From Pararobbsia silviterrae (GTDB lineage: Bacteria; Pseudomonadota; Gammaproteobacteria; Burkholderiales; Burkholderiaceae): a stretch of DNA of 64,000 nucleotides. Positions 27,232-35,667 of the stretch are shown piece after piece (position 1 is the stretch's first letter; each line of letters opens with the position of its first letter). Location of the stretch: contig NZ_RBZU01000004.1 in NCBI RefSeq assembly GCF_003628125.1, positions 372,001 through 436,000 on the forward strand. The letters are read 5' to 3'. The notes below the pieces were generated by a model. That model did no database searches, had not been told where the DNA came from, and saw only the letters and a list, made by a program, of their open reading frames with translations. The position numbers and the translations under genes are program-made.

Positions 27232-28065
27232 ATGGGATTCGAGCAACTCGCAGCACTCAAAACGCAACTTGCCGAGAAGGCGCGACAGGAAAAGCTCGCC
27301 AAGCAGGGCGGCGCGGGCAAGGGTCGTGGACCGCGCCCGCCGAAACCGGGCGACGCGAAGCCGCACGCGAGTGGCGAGGACCGGCGCCCGAATGCCGCCG
27401 GCGCGAAGCCGCAGGGGCAGTCGCCGGCCGGCAAGCCGCGTAAGAAGCATACCGAGCGCGTCGTGCGTCCGGCGCGTGACAATGCGGCGCGCCCCGCGCG
27501 CGAACCGGCTACGCCGACCGATCCGGTCCTGCTGCTGATTCGCAAGCTCCAGAATCGATTCGCGGCGACTTTCCCGAAAAAGCCCGCGCCGAAGGTGCCG
27601 CTCAAGATCGGCATTTTCGAGGACTTGATGGCGCACGCCGCCGAACTCGGCGCCGACGAAGCGCAATTGCGCGCGGCGATCAAGACGTGGTGCGGCGGCA
27701 GCCGGTATTGGGCCTGCATGGTCGAGGGCGCGTCTCGGATCGATCTCGCCGGGAATGCGGCGGGTGTCGTCACGGCCGCCGATGCGCATCGTGCGCGCCG
27801 TCTCGAAGTGCATCGCGAAAAGCGTGCGCAACAACGCGCTGCCGCGCCCGCACCGGCTCAAGCTACGCCGACCGCGCCGACCGCGGATGCCGCGTCTTCT
27901 GATCTGACCGCTTCGTCCGCCGGGACACCGCCTGAGCAGCAGGCGACGACGGCCGAAGCCCCGACTTCGGCGGATGTCTCCGTGCATGGCGCAGAAGCCT
28001 CCTCTGTGCCGTCAGAATCGACTGTGACGCCGGAAGCGCATTCGGAGTCAGATTCGCAGCGTTGA
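27232..28065 (+). CDS. proQ: ProQ/FinO-domain RNA chaperone
   Basis: 277-residue RNA-binding protein. A basic, Lys/Arg/Pro/Gly-rich disordered N-terminus (1-95) precedes the ProQ/FinO domain at about 98-190, with FPKKPAPKVPLKIGIFEDL, GADEAQLRAAIKTWC and GSRYWACMVEGASRIDL. The C-terminus is Ala/Thr/Ser-rich low complexity. Such proteins bind structured small RNAs and mRNA 3' ends. It appears to be a single gene with its own promoter. Confidence 0.92.
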   Translation: MGFEQLAALKTQLAEKARQEKLAKQGGAGKGRGPRPPKPGDAKPHASGEDRRPNAAGAKPQGQSPAGKPRKKHTERVVRPARDNAARPAREPATPTDPVLLLIRKLQNRFAATFPKKPAPKVPLKIGIFEDLMAHAAELGADEAQLRAAIKTWCGGSRYWACMVEGASRIDLAGNAAGVVTAADAHRARRLEVHREKRAQQRAAAPAPAQATPTAPTADAASSDLTASSAGTPPEQQATTAEAPTSADVSVHGAEASSVPSESTVTPEAHSESDSQR

Positions 28066-28226
28066 TCGGCATGAATCGGCACTCGCCGAGATGAATCGGC
28101 GGGATCGCATCGATGGCCGCGCGTGTCGCGGCCCCTGTGCGTCGTCCGCGCGCACCCCCCGAGCGAATTCGGAAAGCCCCTCATTGCCGCATGCTTAGGA
28201 TGGCCGGATCAACGGGAGTCCGGCTC

Positions 28227-30119
28227 ATGTGGTCAACAATCGGTCGCTCGACGAGCGCACCCGACATGCGGCGTACGGCACGCGCATACGATGTGGGCGT
28301 TCGCGCAAACATCTATCGCCCGCCGGGTCACACGGATCGAGACGTGTCGATCGACGCATTGCGCGCGATGTTTGCGAATTTACGCACGGCGAAGTCGCTC
28401 GTCACGTCTGGCATGCCCTGTGGATTCGTCGAATCTTCGTTTCGCCTGTGCGATCCGACATCGCGCAGGCGGCTTCAATTGCTCGCCGTCAACGGCGAGG
28501 CCGGCGCGTGCGTGAGGCGTGGCGCATCGATCGCGACAATCCAGCGTGAACACCACATCGACGATGCCGTCGCACAGCTCGAATTGCCGCGGCTCGCGAT
28601 TCGCGCCGGTGCGGGAATGCGAGCCTTCTGCGGCGAATCGTGTGACCGGATTGCATCGGAGTTTGCCGTGTCGAATCGCGATGCGCGCCGTGAACTCGAG
28701 CGGGTTTCGGTACGCGGGATGGCCGCCCTGCGTGTTTCGATCGGCTGGCCCTGTGACGCTATCGAGAGGGAACACGGAATCCGAGGCCGCGACGCCCGAC
28801 GAGAGCTCGAATGTGTAGCGGTCCATTCGGCGGGCCGTACGATGTTGCAAAGCGGTGTGGATTGGACCGATGTCGCCGAAGCGCTCGGCATCCGGCACCC
28901 GCAGGCGCTGCGCGAACTTCATCGTTGCGCCAGGCGGTCCGCATCGGGTGCGATGGCGAACGAAGCGGCCCTCGGTGCGGCTCGCAGCCGCGAGACAGTG
29001 TCCGATCCCTTACGCGGCTCGACACGCGTTCCGGCTGTGGGTGATCTCGAGCTTTCGAGCGATGACGGTGTGGGGCGTAGCGCCCCAGTGGAGCCGAGAT
29101 GCGAGCGCGGCGCACGTGGCGCGTCGACCGCATTCCGCGGCATCGCAAGCGAAGAGGCACGCGATGCCGCGGAATGCGCGTGGGTCCGGACGCTGAACAT
29201 CGACACGATCGAGCATGACGAGGACTGGCGCGCGCTCTCGATACGGCTCGCTATCCGCTCGGACGCGGCGCGAAGCATGCTGCAACGTCGATTCGTGCGC
29301 GAGCGAGTGAGCCGCTTAGTCGAGACTGGGCGCGACTGGCGCAGGGTCGCCGCGCGTCACCATATCGTCGATCCCGAGGCGCGAAGCTTGATGCAACATC
29401 TCGTGGTGGATCGCTTCGCCGAGGAGCATGTGTACGACGGCGTGCCCTGGAGGCAGGTGGCCGAGATCTTCGATCTCGATGATTCTGGCGTCGGCGATCG
29501 TCTCCAGGATCTGGCGATCGACTATCACGCACCGGCTTTGCTAAAAAAAGGTTATACGTGCGATCAGATCGTCGGCGATCTCGGCGGGCTCGAATTGAGC
29601 GGAAGAATACAGCTCGAACGCTTATGCGTTGAAATGGTCGCGGGCGATTGGGTCCGCGATCGCGCCACGTGCGATTTCGTTGCCATGACATACCGCATCG
29701 ATACCCAGGAAGGGCGTCTTGCGCTCGAACAGTGTGCGATATCGGGCCTTGCCGGACAGCGTGTGTGGCGCGGTGAACCCTGGTATGTCGTTGCCAGGCA
29801 ACATACCGTGCGCTGTGACGAGATGATCGAAGCGTTACGTGCTCACACGCTGAACGACACGATCATCGCCTGTGTTCAGGCCGGAATATCATGCAGAAAG
29901 ATTGCCGACGAATTGGCATTGCAGGGCGGCAATACGGAACTCGAACTCCAACTGATTTCGGCAAGCGGCCCCGGTTTGGAACGCGTATCGCGCGGAGAAG
30001 ACTGGAGAGTCGTTGCTCAGGATCTCGGGATCGATTTGCCCGAAGCGCGCAGTCAACTCGTGCCTCCGATTTATCGTGATCGTCGATTCGACGCGTCGAA
30101 TCATCGCAAGCTCGCGTGA
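28227..30119 (+). CDS. unrecognised protein made of tandem 37-residue repeats
   Basis: No family recognised. Of 630 residues, 59-243 are five repeats of exactly 37 residues, 244-290 an insertion, 291-327 one degenerate unit, 328-586 seven more exact 37-residue units, and about 587-614 a partial last unit. Conserved columns: 1 V/L, 4 G, 7 W or C, 10 V/I, 11 A, 16 I/L/V, 21-22 A-R, 25 L, 30 V/I. Each unit looks like two helices with a helix-turn-helix flavour (DWTDVAEALGI). An alpha-solenoid for nucleic acid or protein binding is inferred. Start chosen for GGGAG upstream; an in-frame ATG exists at 28113. No signal peptide. Confidence 0.8.
   Translation: MWSTIGRSTSAPDMRRTARAYDVGVRANIYRPPGHTDRDVSIDALRAMFANLRTAKSLVTSGMPCGFVESSFRLCDPTSRRRLQLLAVNGEAGACVRRGASIATIQREHHIDDAVAQLELPRLAIRAGAGMRAFCGESCDRIASEFAVSNRDARRELERVSVRGMAALRVSIGWPCDAIEREHGIRGRDARRELECVAVHSAGRTMLQSGVDWTDVAEALGIRHPQALRELHRCARRSASGAMANEAALGAARSRETVSDPLRGSTRVPAVGDLELSSDDGVGRSAPVEPRCERGARGASTAFRGIASEEARDAAECAWVRTLNIDTIEHDEDWRALSIRLAIRSDAARSMLQRRFVRERVSRLVETGRDWRRVAARHHIVDPEARSLMQHLVVDRFAEEHVYDGVPWRQVAEIFDLDDSGVGDRLQDLAIDYHAPALLKKGYTCDQIVGDLGGLELSGRIQLERLCVEMVAGDWVRDRATCDFVAMTYRIDTQEGRLALEQCAISGLAGQRVWRGEPWYVVARQHTVRCDEMIEALRAHTLNDTIIACVQAGISCRKIADELALQGGNTELELQLISASGPGLERVSRGEDWRVVAQDLGIDLPEARSQLVPPIYRDRRFDASNHRKLA
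28401..30068 (+). repeat. coding repeat array, 111-base units (37 codons)
   Basis: Units begin at 28401, 28512, 28623, 28734 and 28845. After the insertion 28956-29096 and a degenerate unit 29097-29207 they resume at 29208, 29319, 29430, 29541, 29652, 29763, 29874 and 29985 (partial). The periodicity is in the protein; the DNA copies have diverged strongly, which implies an old array kept by selection on structure. Confidence 0.85.
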
Positions 30120-30135
30120 TTGCGGGAGCGGCCGA

Positions 30136-30387
30136 TTAGAAATCCATGCTTTGAAGTTGAATCAGCGGACCGCGCCATGTCATGGCCGCGGCGACGGCGA
30201 GAATACGCTCGCGTCCCCGTTCGAATGCGGCGAGCCGATTACCCGATTGACGCGTGTCGCCGAAGTAGCGGCACAGTACTTCATCGGCAACGGTGCAGCG
30301 GTAATACGCGCCATTGACCGCAATCGTGAACTGCACGTTTCCATCTACGACAAAGGGCGCGGTGCCCGGAGCGAGATTGACGGTCAT
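30136..30387 (-). CDS. DUF1488 family protein
   Basis: 83-residue protein with the DUF1488 pattern: NVQFTIAVNGAYYRCTVADEVL, then FERGRERILAVAAAM. Common in Burkholderia and relatives; function unknown. The start is set at the ATG 30387 (MTVNLAP); a GTG at 30417 is an alternative. It converges with the repeat-protein gene with a 16-base gap. Confidence 0.75.
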   Translation of the reverse strand: MTVNLAPGTAPFVVDGNVQFTIAVNGAYYRCTVADEVLCRYFGDTRQSGNRLAAFERGRERILAVAAAMTWRGPLIQLQSMDF

Positions 30388-30652
30388 GTCGGTCGTCCAC
30401 ACTTGCGATGGGCACACCGTAGCACAGCACTGAATTCAAAAACAAGGTAGATGCGAACAATTTATGTCGAGTGATTCGACATGCAGAATAAATTCATCCA
30501 CGGTTTCCGAATGCAAGCGGAGTTAAACGTTTGCGCGTCTGATGGGCGGACGGGTATTCGAACCCGTGTCGGCGAATGTCTTCTTTGTTATTAATAAGAC
30601 GAATCGCAATATCGATCTGTTCGGTGGCGTACGTCGGCATATTTAACGCGAT
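30388..30652. other. AT-rich intergenic region with a T-arm-like sequence
   Basis: Bases 30421-30660 contain 109 G or C of 240 (45%), far below the neighbours. On the minus strand CGGGTTCGAATACCCG at 30550-30565 looks like a tRNA T-arm with one extra base, but no matching acceptor strand or other arms were found. It may be a tRNA-derived scar at an island edge. No protein gene seen. Confidence 0.4.
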
Positions 30653-31057
30653 TTAATGCGATGAGCGTTCGGTATCCGAATGCCGATGTAAATCGGCGTC
30701 GGCGAATACGCTGTGCTCGGCATGTACCGCCGCGGCATCGACGCATTGCACCGACCAATGACCGGCCGACCCGTAAGCCGACATGCCGGGACGATACAGC
30801 GCGATGCCGTCCTCGCCACGATGCGGTGCATCGATGAGGCTCAGATCGAGTCCTTCGAGCGCGAACAACGTACAGGTGCGCTGCGGATCTTCGACGACCG
30901 TATCGCATCCGTCGCCGCGCAGGACACCCCATTCGGGAAGGTCGATGCCGAGATGACCTTCGCGGGACCAGCGACCCGTTTCGGGATCGCACCAGAGTAC
31001 GGCGAAACTGCCGGTTTCGAGACCGTTGAATGTATCGAGATGAACCGTAATGCGCAT
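30653..31057 (-). CDS. hypothetical protein
   Basis: 134-residue acidic protein without recognised domain. The ATG at 31057 has GGAGAG upstream and starts MRITVHLDTF. The body contains two Trp/Gly-rich segments (GRWSREGHLGIDLPEWG and SAGHWSVQCVDAA) and ends in a His/Asp-rich tail. No membrane segment or signal peptide. It stands alone between the AT-rich gap and the GNAT gene. Confidence 0.7.
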   Translation of the reverse strand: MRITVHLDTFNGLETGSFAVLWCDPETGRWSREGHLGIDLPEWGVLRGDGCDTVVEDPQRTCTLFALEGLDLSLIDAPHRGEDGIALYRPGMSAYGSAGHWSVQCVDAAAVHAEHSVFADADLHRHSDTERSSH

Positions 31058-31436
31058 GATCGCTCTCCAGTCCGATCGACGCGTTCGCGATGAGGGCGAT
31101 CCGCGCAATCGGCATTCGCGAGACAGGGGGCACGCCTGGGCGAGCGCCGCAAGGGTTCGCGCTTCGCTCCGCTTGCCGCATCCGCACGAGGCGGCGATTC
31201 CAGTCTAGGTCGCGTATGGCGTGCCGGGTTGATCTCCGTCAACCGGAGCTTGAATCGACGCCTCGCGCGGCGCCGATTCGATCATGATGCGCGCGATCTG
31301 ACGTCGTACTCGGGCATCGCGTGGGGCGATGTAGAAAGCGCGGCGCTCGCCCACGTATGCGTCAGATATGTCCGTTATATTCGCCATGCCATGGCGCGAC
31401 GTCGTCTGACGGGCATCTACACGAGGACGTGAATCG
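31058..31436. other. gap between the hypothetical gene and the GNAT gene
   Basis: About 380 bases. It holds a doubtful 60-codon minus-strand frame (31205-31387, listed separately) and presumably the promoters of the two flanking divergent genes. TATATTCGCCATGCC at 31377 is the only AT-rich patch. Confidence 0.4.
31205..31387 (-). CDS. possible small protein (60 residues)
   Basis: A frame starting MANITDISDAYVGERR and ending at TAG. Codons use G/C at third positions to a fair degree and the composition is protein-like, but no ribosome site precedes the ATG and no family is recognised. It may be a chance frame. Confidence 0.27.
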   Translation of the reverse strand: MANITDISDAYVGERRAFYIAPRDARVRRQIARIMIESAPREASIQAPVDGDQPGTPYAT

Positions 31437-33020
31437 ATGGCGCACGATCATAGGGAAGAACGCGCAAACGCGCCGCATGGCGCGACGAGCGGTGGGTTTC
31501 GGCTGCGCGCGAGCTGGATTGTCGATACCGAAGCGCAGGCCGCGACGGTGCGCGCGCATGCGCTCGCGTGGCGCGTCGGCTTGACGTCGGTGTTCGCGAT
31601 CGATGTCGCGCGCGATATGGACAGCGCCGACATGCTCGACTTCCTCGGCTCGGATGCGCACACGCAGATCGTGTTCCTTGCCACGTCACGTATTGAGCGG
31701 CCGGATCGGTTTCTATCGGCCATGCGCGCGACGTCGATGCGCAAGCCGGTCCTGGCGCTGGGTATGCCGCCGGACGGCGCCGAACCGGCCGTCTATTACG
31801 CAGCGCTGGCGCGGACCGCCGTGGTTTGCCTCGATCGATTCGAGACCTTGCTGGAGATCGCCGAGCACGCGGAAATCGAAGGTATCCGCGGCGGCACCGT
31901 GGGCGAACTTCATCGAACGGCGCTCGAGCGTATGTTCATGACGCCGCCGTTGCCCGCGCCGGATGCGCGCGGCCTTCGCGACGCGCATGCGCGCGCGCGG
32001 CACGCGTTCGACGATTGTGCGCGGACGCTGCGCGAGACGCGTCAGTGGCTCGACCCCGTCGACGCGCGACGCATCCTCGACGCATTCGGCGTGCCGACGC
32101 GATCGGAGAACATGCAATCGGTGGGCGCCCGGACATCGATCGATATCGCGATACACGACGACGCCGTGTTCGGCGCATACATGACGCTCGGATCGGCGCG
32201 CGATGTGTTTTCGACGCATCTGCTGCCGCTCGATCCTGTCGACGTCGACACCGCTTTGCGCCGCATGGCCGGTCTCGCCTCCGTCGCGCGCGAGATCCTG
32301 TGTCAGGCTGTCTATGTGCTCGAATCGCTTTCGGCGCTCGTGTGCGGCGAGCCGCGTGTCGAGCGCGTGACGGCGTGCTGCGTGCTCGACGTCGATCGCG
32401 CGTACATCGATGCGCCGCGTCTTTGCCTGACGCCGCACGCATCGCGCCGCGCGTTGTCGATTCGGCCCTATCCGTTCGAATTCGAAGAGACGATCGACTG
32501 GGACGGCATCGCGTTGACGTTCCGTCCGATTCGTCCTGAAGACGAGGGGCACCACGCGGGGCTGTTCGGCGCGCAATCGGCCGAGGACCTCTATCTGCGA
32601 TTCTTCAGCATGCAGCGCAAGCCTGACCATGCACGGCTCGCTCGACTCGTGCGTATCGACTACGCGCGCGAAATGGCGATCATCGCGTGCTCGGGCGGTC
32701 TGACCGATTTCGTGACGCATGGCGTCGCGCGCGCGGTCGCCGATCCTTCAAACGAGAGCGCCGAATTCGCCGTCGCGATCCGTTCGGATGAAAAGGGCCA
32801 CCATCTGGGCCGCATGCTGATGGACCGGATCATCGACTATGGCCGACGTCAGGGCATTGCGCGTCTCGTCGGTATCGTGCTCAAGGAGAATCACCGGATG
32901 CTCGCGCTCGCCCAAGACTGTGGTTTCGAGCGATTCAACGACGAGGATCCGACGATCTGGTCGCTCGTGCTGCCGCTTCAGGCGCGCACAACCGCCTGGC
33001 ATCCGGAGAGCCTGGCATAG
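31437..33020 (+). CDS. shortened acyl-CoA synthetase-like / GNAT acetyltransferase fusion
   Basis: 527-residue protein. The C-terminal 170 residues are a GNAT acetyltransferase (LTFRPIRPEDEGHH, YLRFFSMQRKPDH, acetyl-CoA site EKGHHLGRMLMDRIIDY). The N-terminal part resembles the succinyl-CoA-ligase-like domain of Pat-type protein lysine acetyltransferases (QIVFLATSRIERPDRF) and the start of an ATP-grasp domain (LDPVDARRILDAFGVPT). Full Pat proteins have about 800-900 residues; here the N-terminal CoA-binding domain and most of the ATP-grasp are missing. It may acetylate metabolic enzymes. Its end overlaps the convergent gene by 43 bases. Confidence 0.8.
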   Translation: MAHDHREERANAPHGATSGGFRLRASWIVDTEAQAATVRAHALAWRVGLTSVFAIDVARDMDSADMLDFLGSDAHTQIVFLATSRIERPDRFLSAMRATSMRKPVLALGMPPDGAEPAVYYAALARTAVVCLDRFETLLEIAEHAEIEGIRGGTVGELHRTALERMFMTPPLPAPDARGLRDAHARARHAFDDCARTLRETRQWLDPVDARRILDAFGVPTRSENMQSVGARTSIDIAIHDDAVFGAYMTLGSARDVFSTHLLPLDPVDVDTALRRMAGLASVAREILCQAVYVLESLSALVCGEPRVERVTACCVLDVDRAYIDAPRLCLTPHASRRALSIRPYPFEFEETIDWDGIALTFRPIRPEDEGHHAGLFGAQSAEDLYLRFFSMQRKPDHARLARLVRIDYAREMAIIACSGGLTDFVTHGVARAVADPSNESAEFAVAIRSDEKGHHLGRMLMDRIIDYGRRQGIARLVGIVLKENHRMLALAQDCGFERFNDEDPTIWSLVLPLQARTTAWHPESLA

Positions 33021-33325
33021 AGGCATACGAGACGCCGTCCCGGACAGCGGCGATCGACGACGATCATGCGCGAGCGGCTGCGGGTCTCGACGACCGCGCC
33101 GCGCCCGAGCGCCGAACGAAATGCGACGCCGCAGCGTAATCTCACGCCGATCATGACGACGCCGACCGCGGCGAGCGAGATCAGCTTGAACGCCGTCGAG
33201 CAGAAGACGCTGTCGGGCACGTCGAGCATCCATCCCGCGTAGAGCGTGACGACGTTGATCGCCAGCGCGGCGAGCGACGCAACGAGCAGATAGGCGCGCA
33301 GCGCCTCGATGCGTTTCGAATCCAT
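32978..33325 (-). CDS. small hypothetical membrane protein
   Basis: 115-residue protein. Two hydrophobic helices are visible, AYLLVASLAALAINVVTLYA (about 11-30) and LISLAAVGVVMIGVRL (about 49-64), followed by an Arg-rich cytoplasmic tail. GAGGG precedes the ATG at 33325. No family recognised. Overlaps the end of the GNAT gene tail to tail. Confidence 0.55.
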   Translation of the reverse strand: MDSKRIEALRAYLLVASLAALAINVVTLYAGWMLDVPDSVFCSTAFKLISLAAVGVVMIGVRLRCGVAFRSALGRGAVVETRSRSRMIVVDRRCPGRRLVCLYARLSGCQAVVRA

Positions 33326-33814
33326 GCATGCCCTCAGGTGTCGGGGCGGTCCGCGTTGCCCATGTGTCGCGTGCTGACCCCCGCCGGTCGATAGTGTGTT
33401 GAGCGAGTGTGACGGCAGTGCGAAACGACGATGCTGATGGATCTCAACAAAGCCCGATGCGCGTGGCGACACCCGTCACGCGCGCGCCGTCATACCCGCG
33501 AACGCGCACGTCCGGATCATGCCGCCGATGCATGACGATAGGCGGACGTCGGACGTCTGCGATCCTCACCGCGCGTTACGCCATGGATCGCTTCGCAATG
33601 CCGTCGTCAAGCCCGCGCCGACACGGCGGGAGGACAAGGAAAATGGAAGGCTCGCGATATAGGCGCACGCGCTCGCGTGTCGAGTGTCAGCAAGCGGCGT
33701 GCCGGAGGCCTTCGTATCGGTCGAATGGGGTCGTGATCGGCACGACGCCGGCCGTGCCGCCATCCTGCGGGGACGCGGCAACACCACGACGGCCGTGCGA
33801 TCACGACAGCCGCG
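33326..33814. other. gap without convincing genes
   Basis: About 490 bases. Open frames on both strands are Arg/Ser-rich and lack ribosome sites, as expected for GC-rich noncoding DNA. No repeat or RNA gene seen. It separates the small membrane-protein gene from the end of the peroxiredoxin gene. Confidence 0.5.
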
Positions 33815-34468
33815 TCAGCGCGGCTGAGCGACGTAGCGCAGATAGGGTTTAAGGGTTTTGAAGCCTTCCGGATATTTCTGTTTCGCGGCTTCATCGGATA
33901 CGGATGTCGGAATAATGACATCGTCACCGGGTTTCCAGTTCACGGGTGTCGCGACGGTGTGTTTGGCGTTGAGCTGAAGCGAATCGAGCAGGCGCAGCAC
34001 TTCGTCGAAATTGCGTCCGGCGCTCATCGGATAGATCAGCATGGCCTTGACCTTCTTGTCGGGGCCGATCAGGAACACCGAACGGACGGTCGCGTTGTCG
34101 GCCGCGGTCCGTGCGCCGCCGCTCGCGTTCGGATGAATCATGTCGTAGAGCTTCGCGACGTGGAGGTCGGGGTCGCCGATCAACGGGTAATTGATCGCAT
34201 GCCCTTGCGTTTCCTCGATGTCGCCCACCCATCGTGTGTGGTCGGAGACCGGGTCGACGCTGAGGCCGATGATTCGGGTATGGCGTTTATCGAATTCGGG
34301 TTTGAGACCGGCCATGTATCCGAGTTCGGTCGTGCAAACCGGGGTGAAATCCTTCGGGTGGGAAAAGAGAATGGCCCAATGATCGCCGATCCATTCGTGA
34401 AACCGGATCGTGCCTTCAGTCGTTTCTGCCGTGAAATCGGGCGCTTCTTCTCCAATGCGGATCGTCAT
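33815..34468 (-). CDS. 1-Cys peroxiredoxin (Prx6/LsfA type)
   Basis: 217-residue thiol peroxidase. The peroxidatic Cys45 lies in SHPKDFTPVCTTELG. The long C-terminal domain (VNWKPGDDVIIP, KTLKPYLRYVAQP) is characteristic of the Prx6 group, and no resolving Cys is present. It reduces hydrogen peroxide and organic peroxides in the cytoplasm. Single gene, with the fnr gene 273 bases upstream on the same strand. Confidence 0.95.
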   Translation of the reverse strand: MTIRIGEEAPDFTAETTEGTIRFHEWIGDHWAILFSHPKDFTPVCTTELGYMAGLKPEFDKRHTRIIGLSVDPVSDHTRWVGDIEETQGHAINYPLIGDPDLHVAKLYDMIHPNASGGARTAADNATVRSVFLIGPDKKVKAMLIYPMSAGRNFDEVLRLLDSLQLNAKHTVATPVNWKPGDDVIIPTSVSDEAAKQKYPEGFKTLKPYLRYVAQPR

Positions 34469-34741
34469 TGTCTGTCTCCATGAGGGGTGAGCCAGAAGCG
34501 CCGCGTCGAGCGCGAATCGCGCCGCTGGCCGTTCAATTGTAGTCAGCGCGCGCGGACGCGGTGGTCCCGGTGAGGCGCGGGGCCGATATTCGAGTCAGCG
34601 CTGGAGAATAGGCAATAGGCGATCGAACCGCGGAGCGTCAAGAGGCATGACGCCACCCGGTTCGATACGGTACGCAGCTGAGCCGAGGTGCCGCCTTGAA
34701 TCGCGTATGCCCGAATGATCGGGCCGCGATATCGATTCCAA

Positions 34742-35506
34742 TCAAATCCGGGCCAGCCCTTCGAGGTCGAGCAGATGAATCGATTTGCCCTGCGTTTCAA
34801 GCAGCCCGTCTTTCTGGAACTTCGAGAACATCCGGCTCACGGTTTCGAGTTTGATGCCGAGATAACTGCCCATCTCCTCGCGCGTCATGCGCAGGCTGAA
34901 GGCGGTCGGCGAGTAGCCGCGCGTGCGGAACCGCTCCGAGAGATTCAACAGGAACGCCGCGACGCGCTGCTCCGCGGTCATGGTTCCCAGCACCATCAGC
35001 AAATTCGATTCGCGTACGATCGCGCTGCCCATCATTCGATAAAAATGGCGCTGCATCGGTTTGACGTCGTGGCAGAACGCATCGAACAGCGCAAACGGGA
35101 TCACGCAGACCGAGCTGTCTTCGAGCGCAACCGCATCGCATGCATGGGCGTCATGACAGACACCGTCGAGCCCGAGCGGATCGCCGGGCAGAAACAAGCC
35201 TGTGACCTGCTCGCCGCCGTCGCGGTGGACGACGACGGTCTTGAACGAACCTGAACGCACCGCGTAGAGACTCTGGAACGCGTCGTCGGCGCGGTAGAGC
35301 GCGTCGCCGCGACGCACGCTGCGGCGCGTGCCGACGATCGCATCGAGACGGTCGAGATCGGGCAGTTCGAGATCGACGGGCAGGCAGATCGAGCGCATCC
35401 CGCAGCCGGAGCACCGGACGTTCTGCTTGCCGTGCGAGTCGGCGGGCGCCGTATGCCGAGACGCGGCTGCCGCGCGAACCGCGGCGTGTTCAATCGGAGC
35501 ATTCAC
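34742..35506 (-). CDS. fnr: oxygen-sensing Crp/Fnr-family regulator
   Basis: 254-residue Fnr protein. The N-terminal iron-sulfur cluster motif is RCSGCGMRSIC (Cys32, Cys35, Cys41) and the fourth ligand is probably Cys134 in SSVCVIPF. A cyclic-nucleotide-binding-like domain follows, then a helix-turn-helix with EEMGSYLGIKLETVSRMFSKF, whose Glu and Ser-Arg read TTGAT-N4-ATCAA. It should switch genes under low oxygen. An Fnr-like box lies upstream of the neighbouring oleate hydratase gene. Confidence 0.95.
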   Translation of the reverse strand: MNAPIEHAAVRAAAASRHTAPADSHGKQNVRCSGCGMRSICLPVDLELPDLDRLDAIVGTRRSVRRGDALYRADDAFQSLYAVRSGSFKTVVVHRDGGEQVTGLFLPGDPLGLDGVCHDAHACDAVALEDSSVCVIPFALFDAFCHDVKPMQRHFYRMMGSAIVRESNLLMVLGTMTAEQRVAAFLLNLSERFRTRGYSPTAFSLRMTREEMGSYLGIKLETVSRMFSKFQKDGLLETQGKSIHLLDLEGLARI

Positions 35507-35597
35507 AATGGACCTCTCGCACGCACGATGCGCATGATATGCGCGTCAGTATGGCGTCCCCGTCCGTCCGGATAAATCGGCAGCGAATGAACTTCGC

Positions 35598-35634
35598 GTA
35601 GGAAATCAGGATGTCATGTAGGAATTTGCCTACA
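35598..35634. promoter_or_regulatory. phased repeats and small hairpin upstream of fnr
   Basis: GTAGGAAAT at 35598-35606 and GTAGGAATT at 35618-35626 start 20 bases apart, and the second copy is half of the inverted repeat TGTAGG-N6-CCTACA at 35617-35634. The element lies about 95-130 bases before the fnr start and just after the oleate hydratase gene. It may be an fnr operator or a weak terminator; unassigned. Confidence 0.35.
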
Positions 35635-35667
35635 AAATATCAATCTCATCGGCGTGTTTTTGGCGCG

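Noticed and set aside
28401-30068. Repeat protein as a TAL-effector or pentapeptide-repeat protein
   Set aside because: The unit is 37 residues with Gly4, Trp/Cys7 and Leu25, unlike the 33-35-residue TAL unit and unrelated to pentapeptide repeats.
30541-30575. Possible tRNA gene on the minus strand (T-arm-like CGGGTTCGAATACCCG)
   Set aside because: The loop has one base too many, and no partner strand GGGCGGA, D-arm or anticodon arm was found within 100 bases.
33409-33852. 147-codon plus-strand frame in the gap before the peroxiredoxin gene
   Set aside because: Arg/Ser/Thr-rich, no ribosome site, no recognisable family, and it runs into the end of the peroxiredoxin gene on the other strand.
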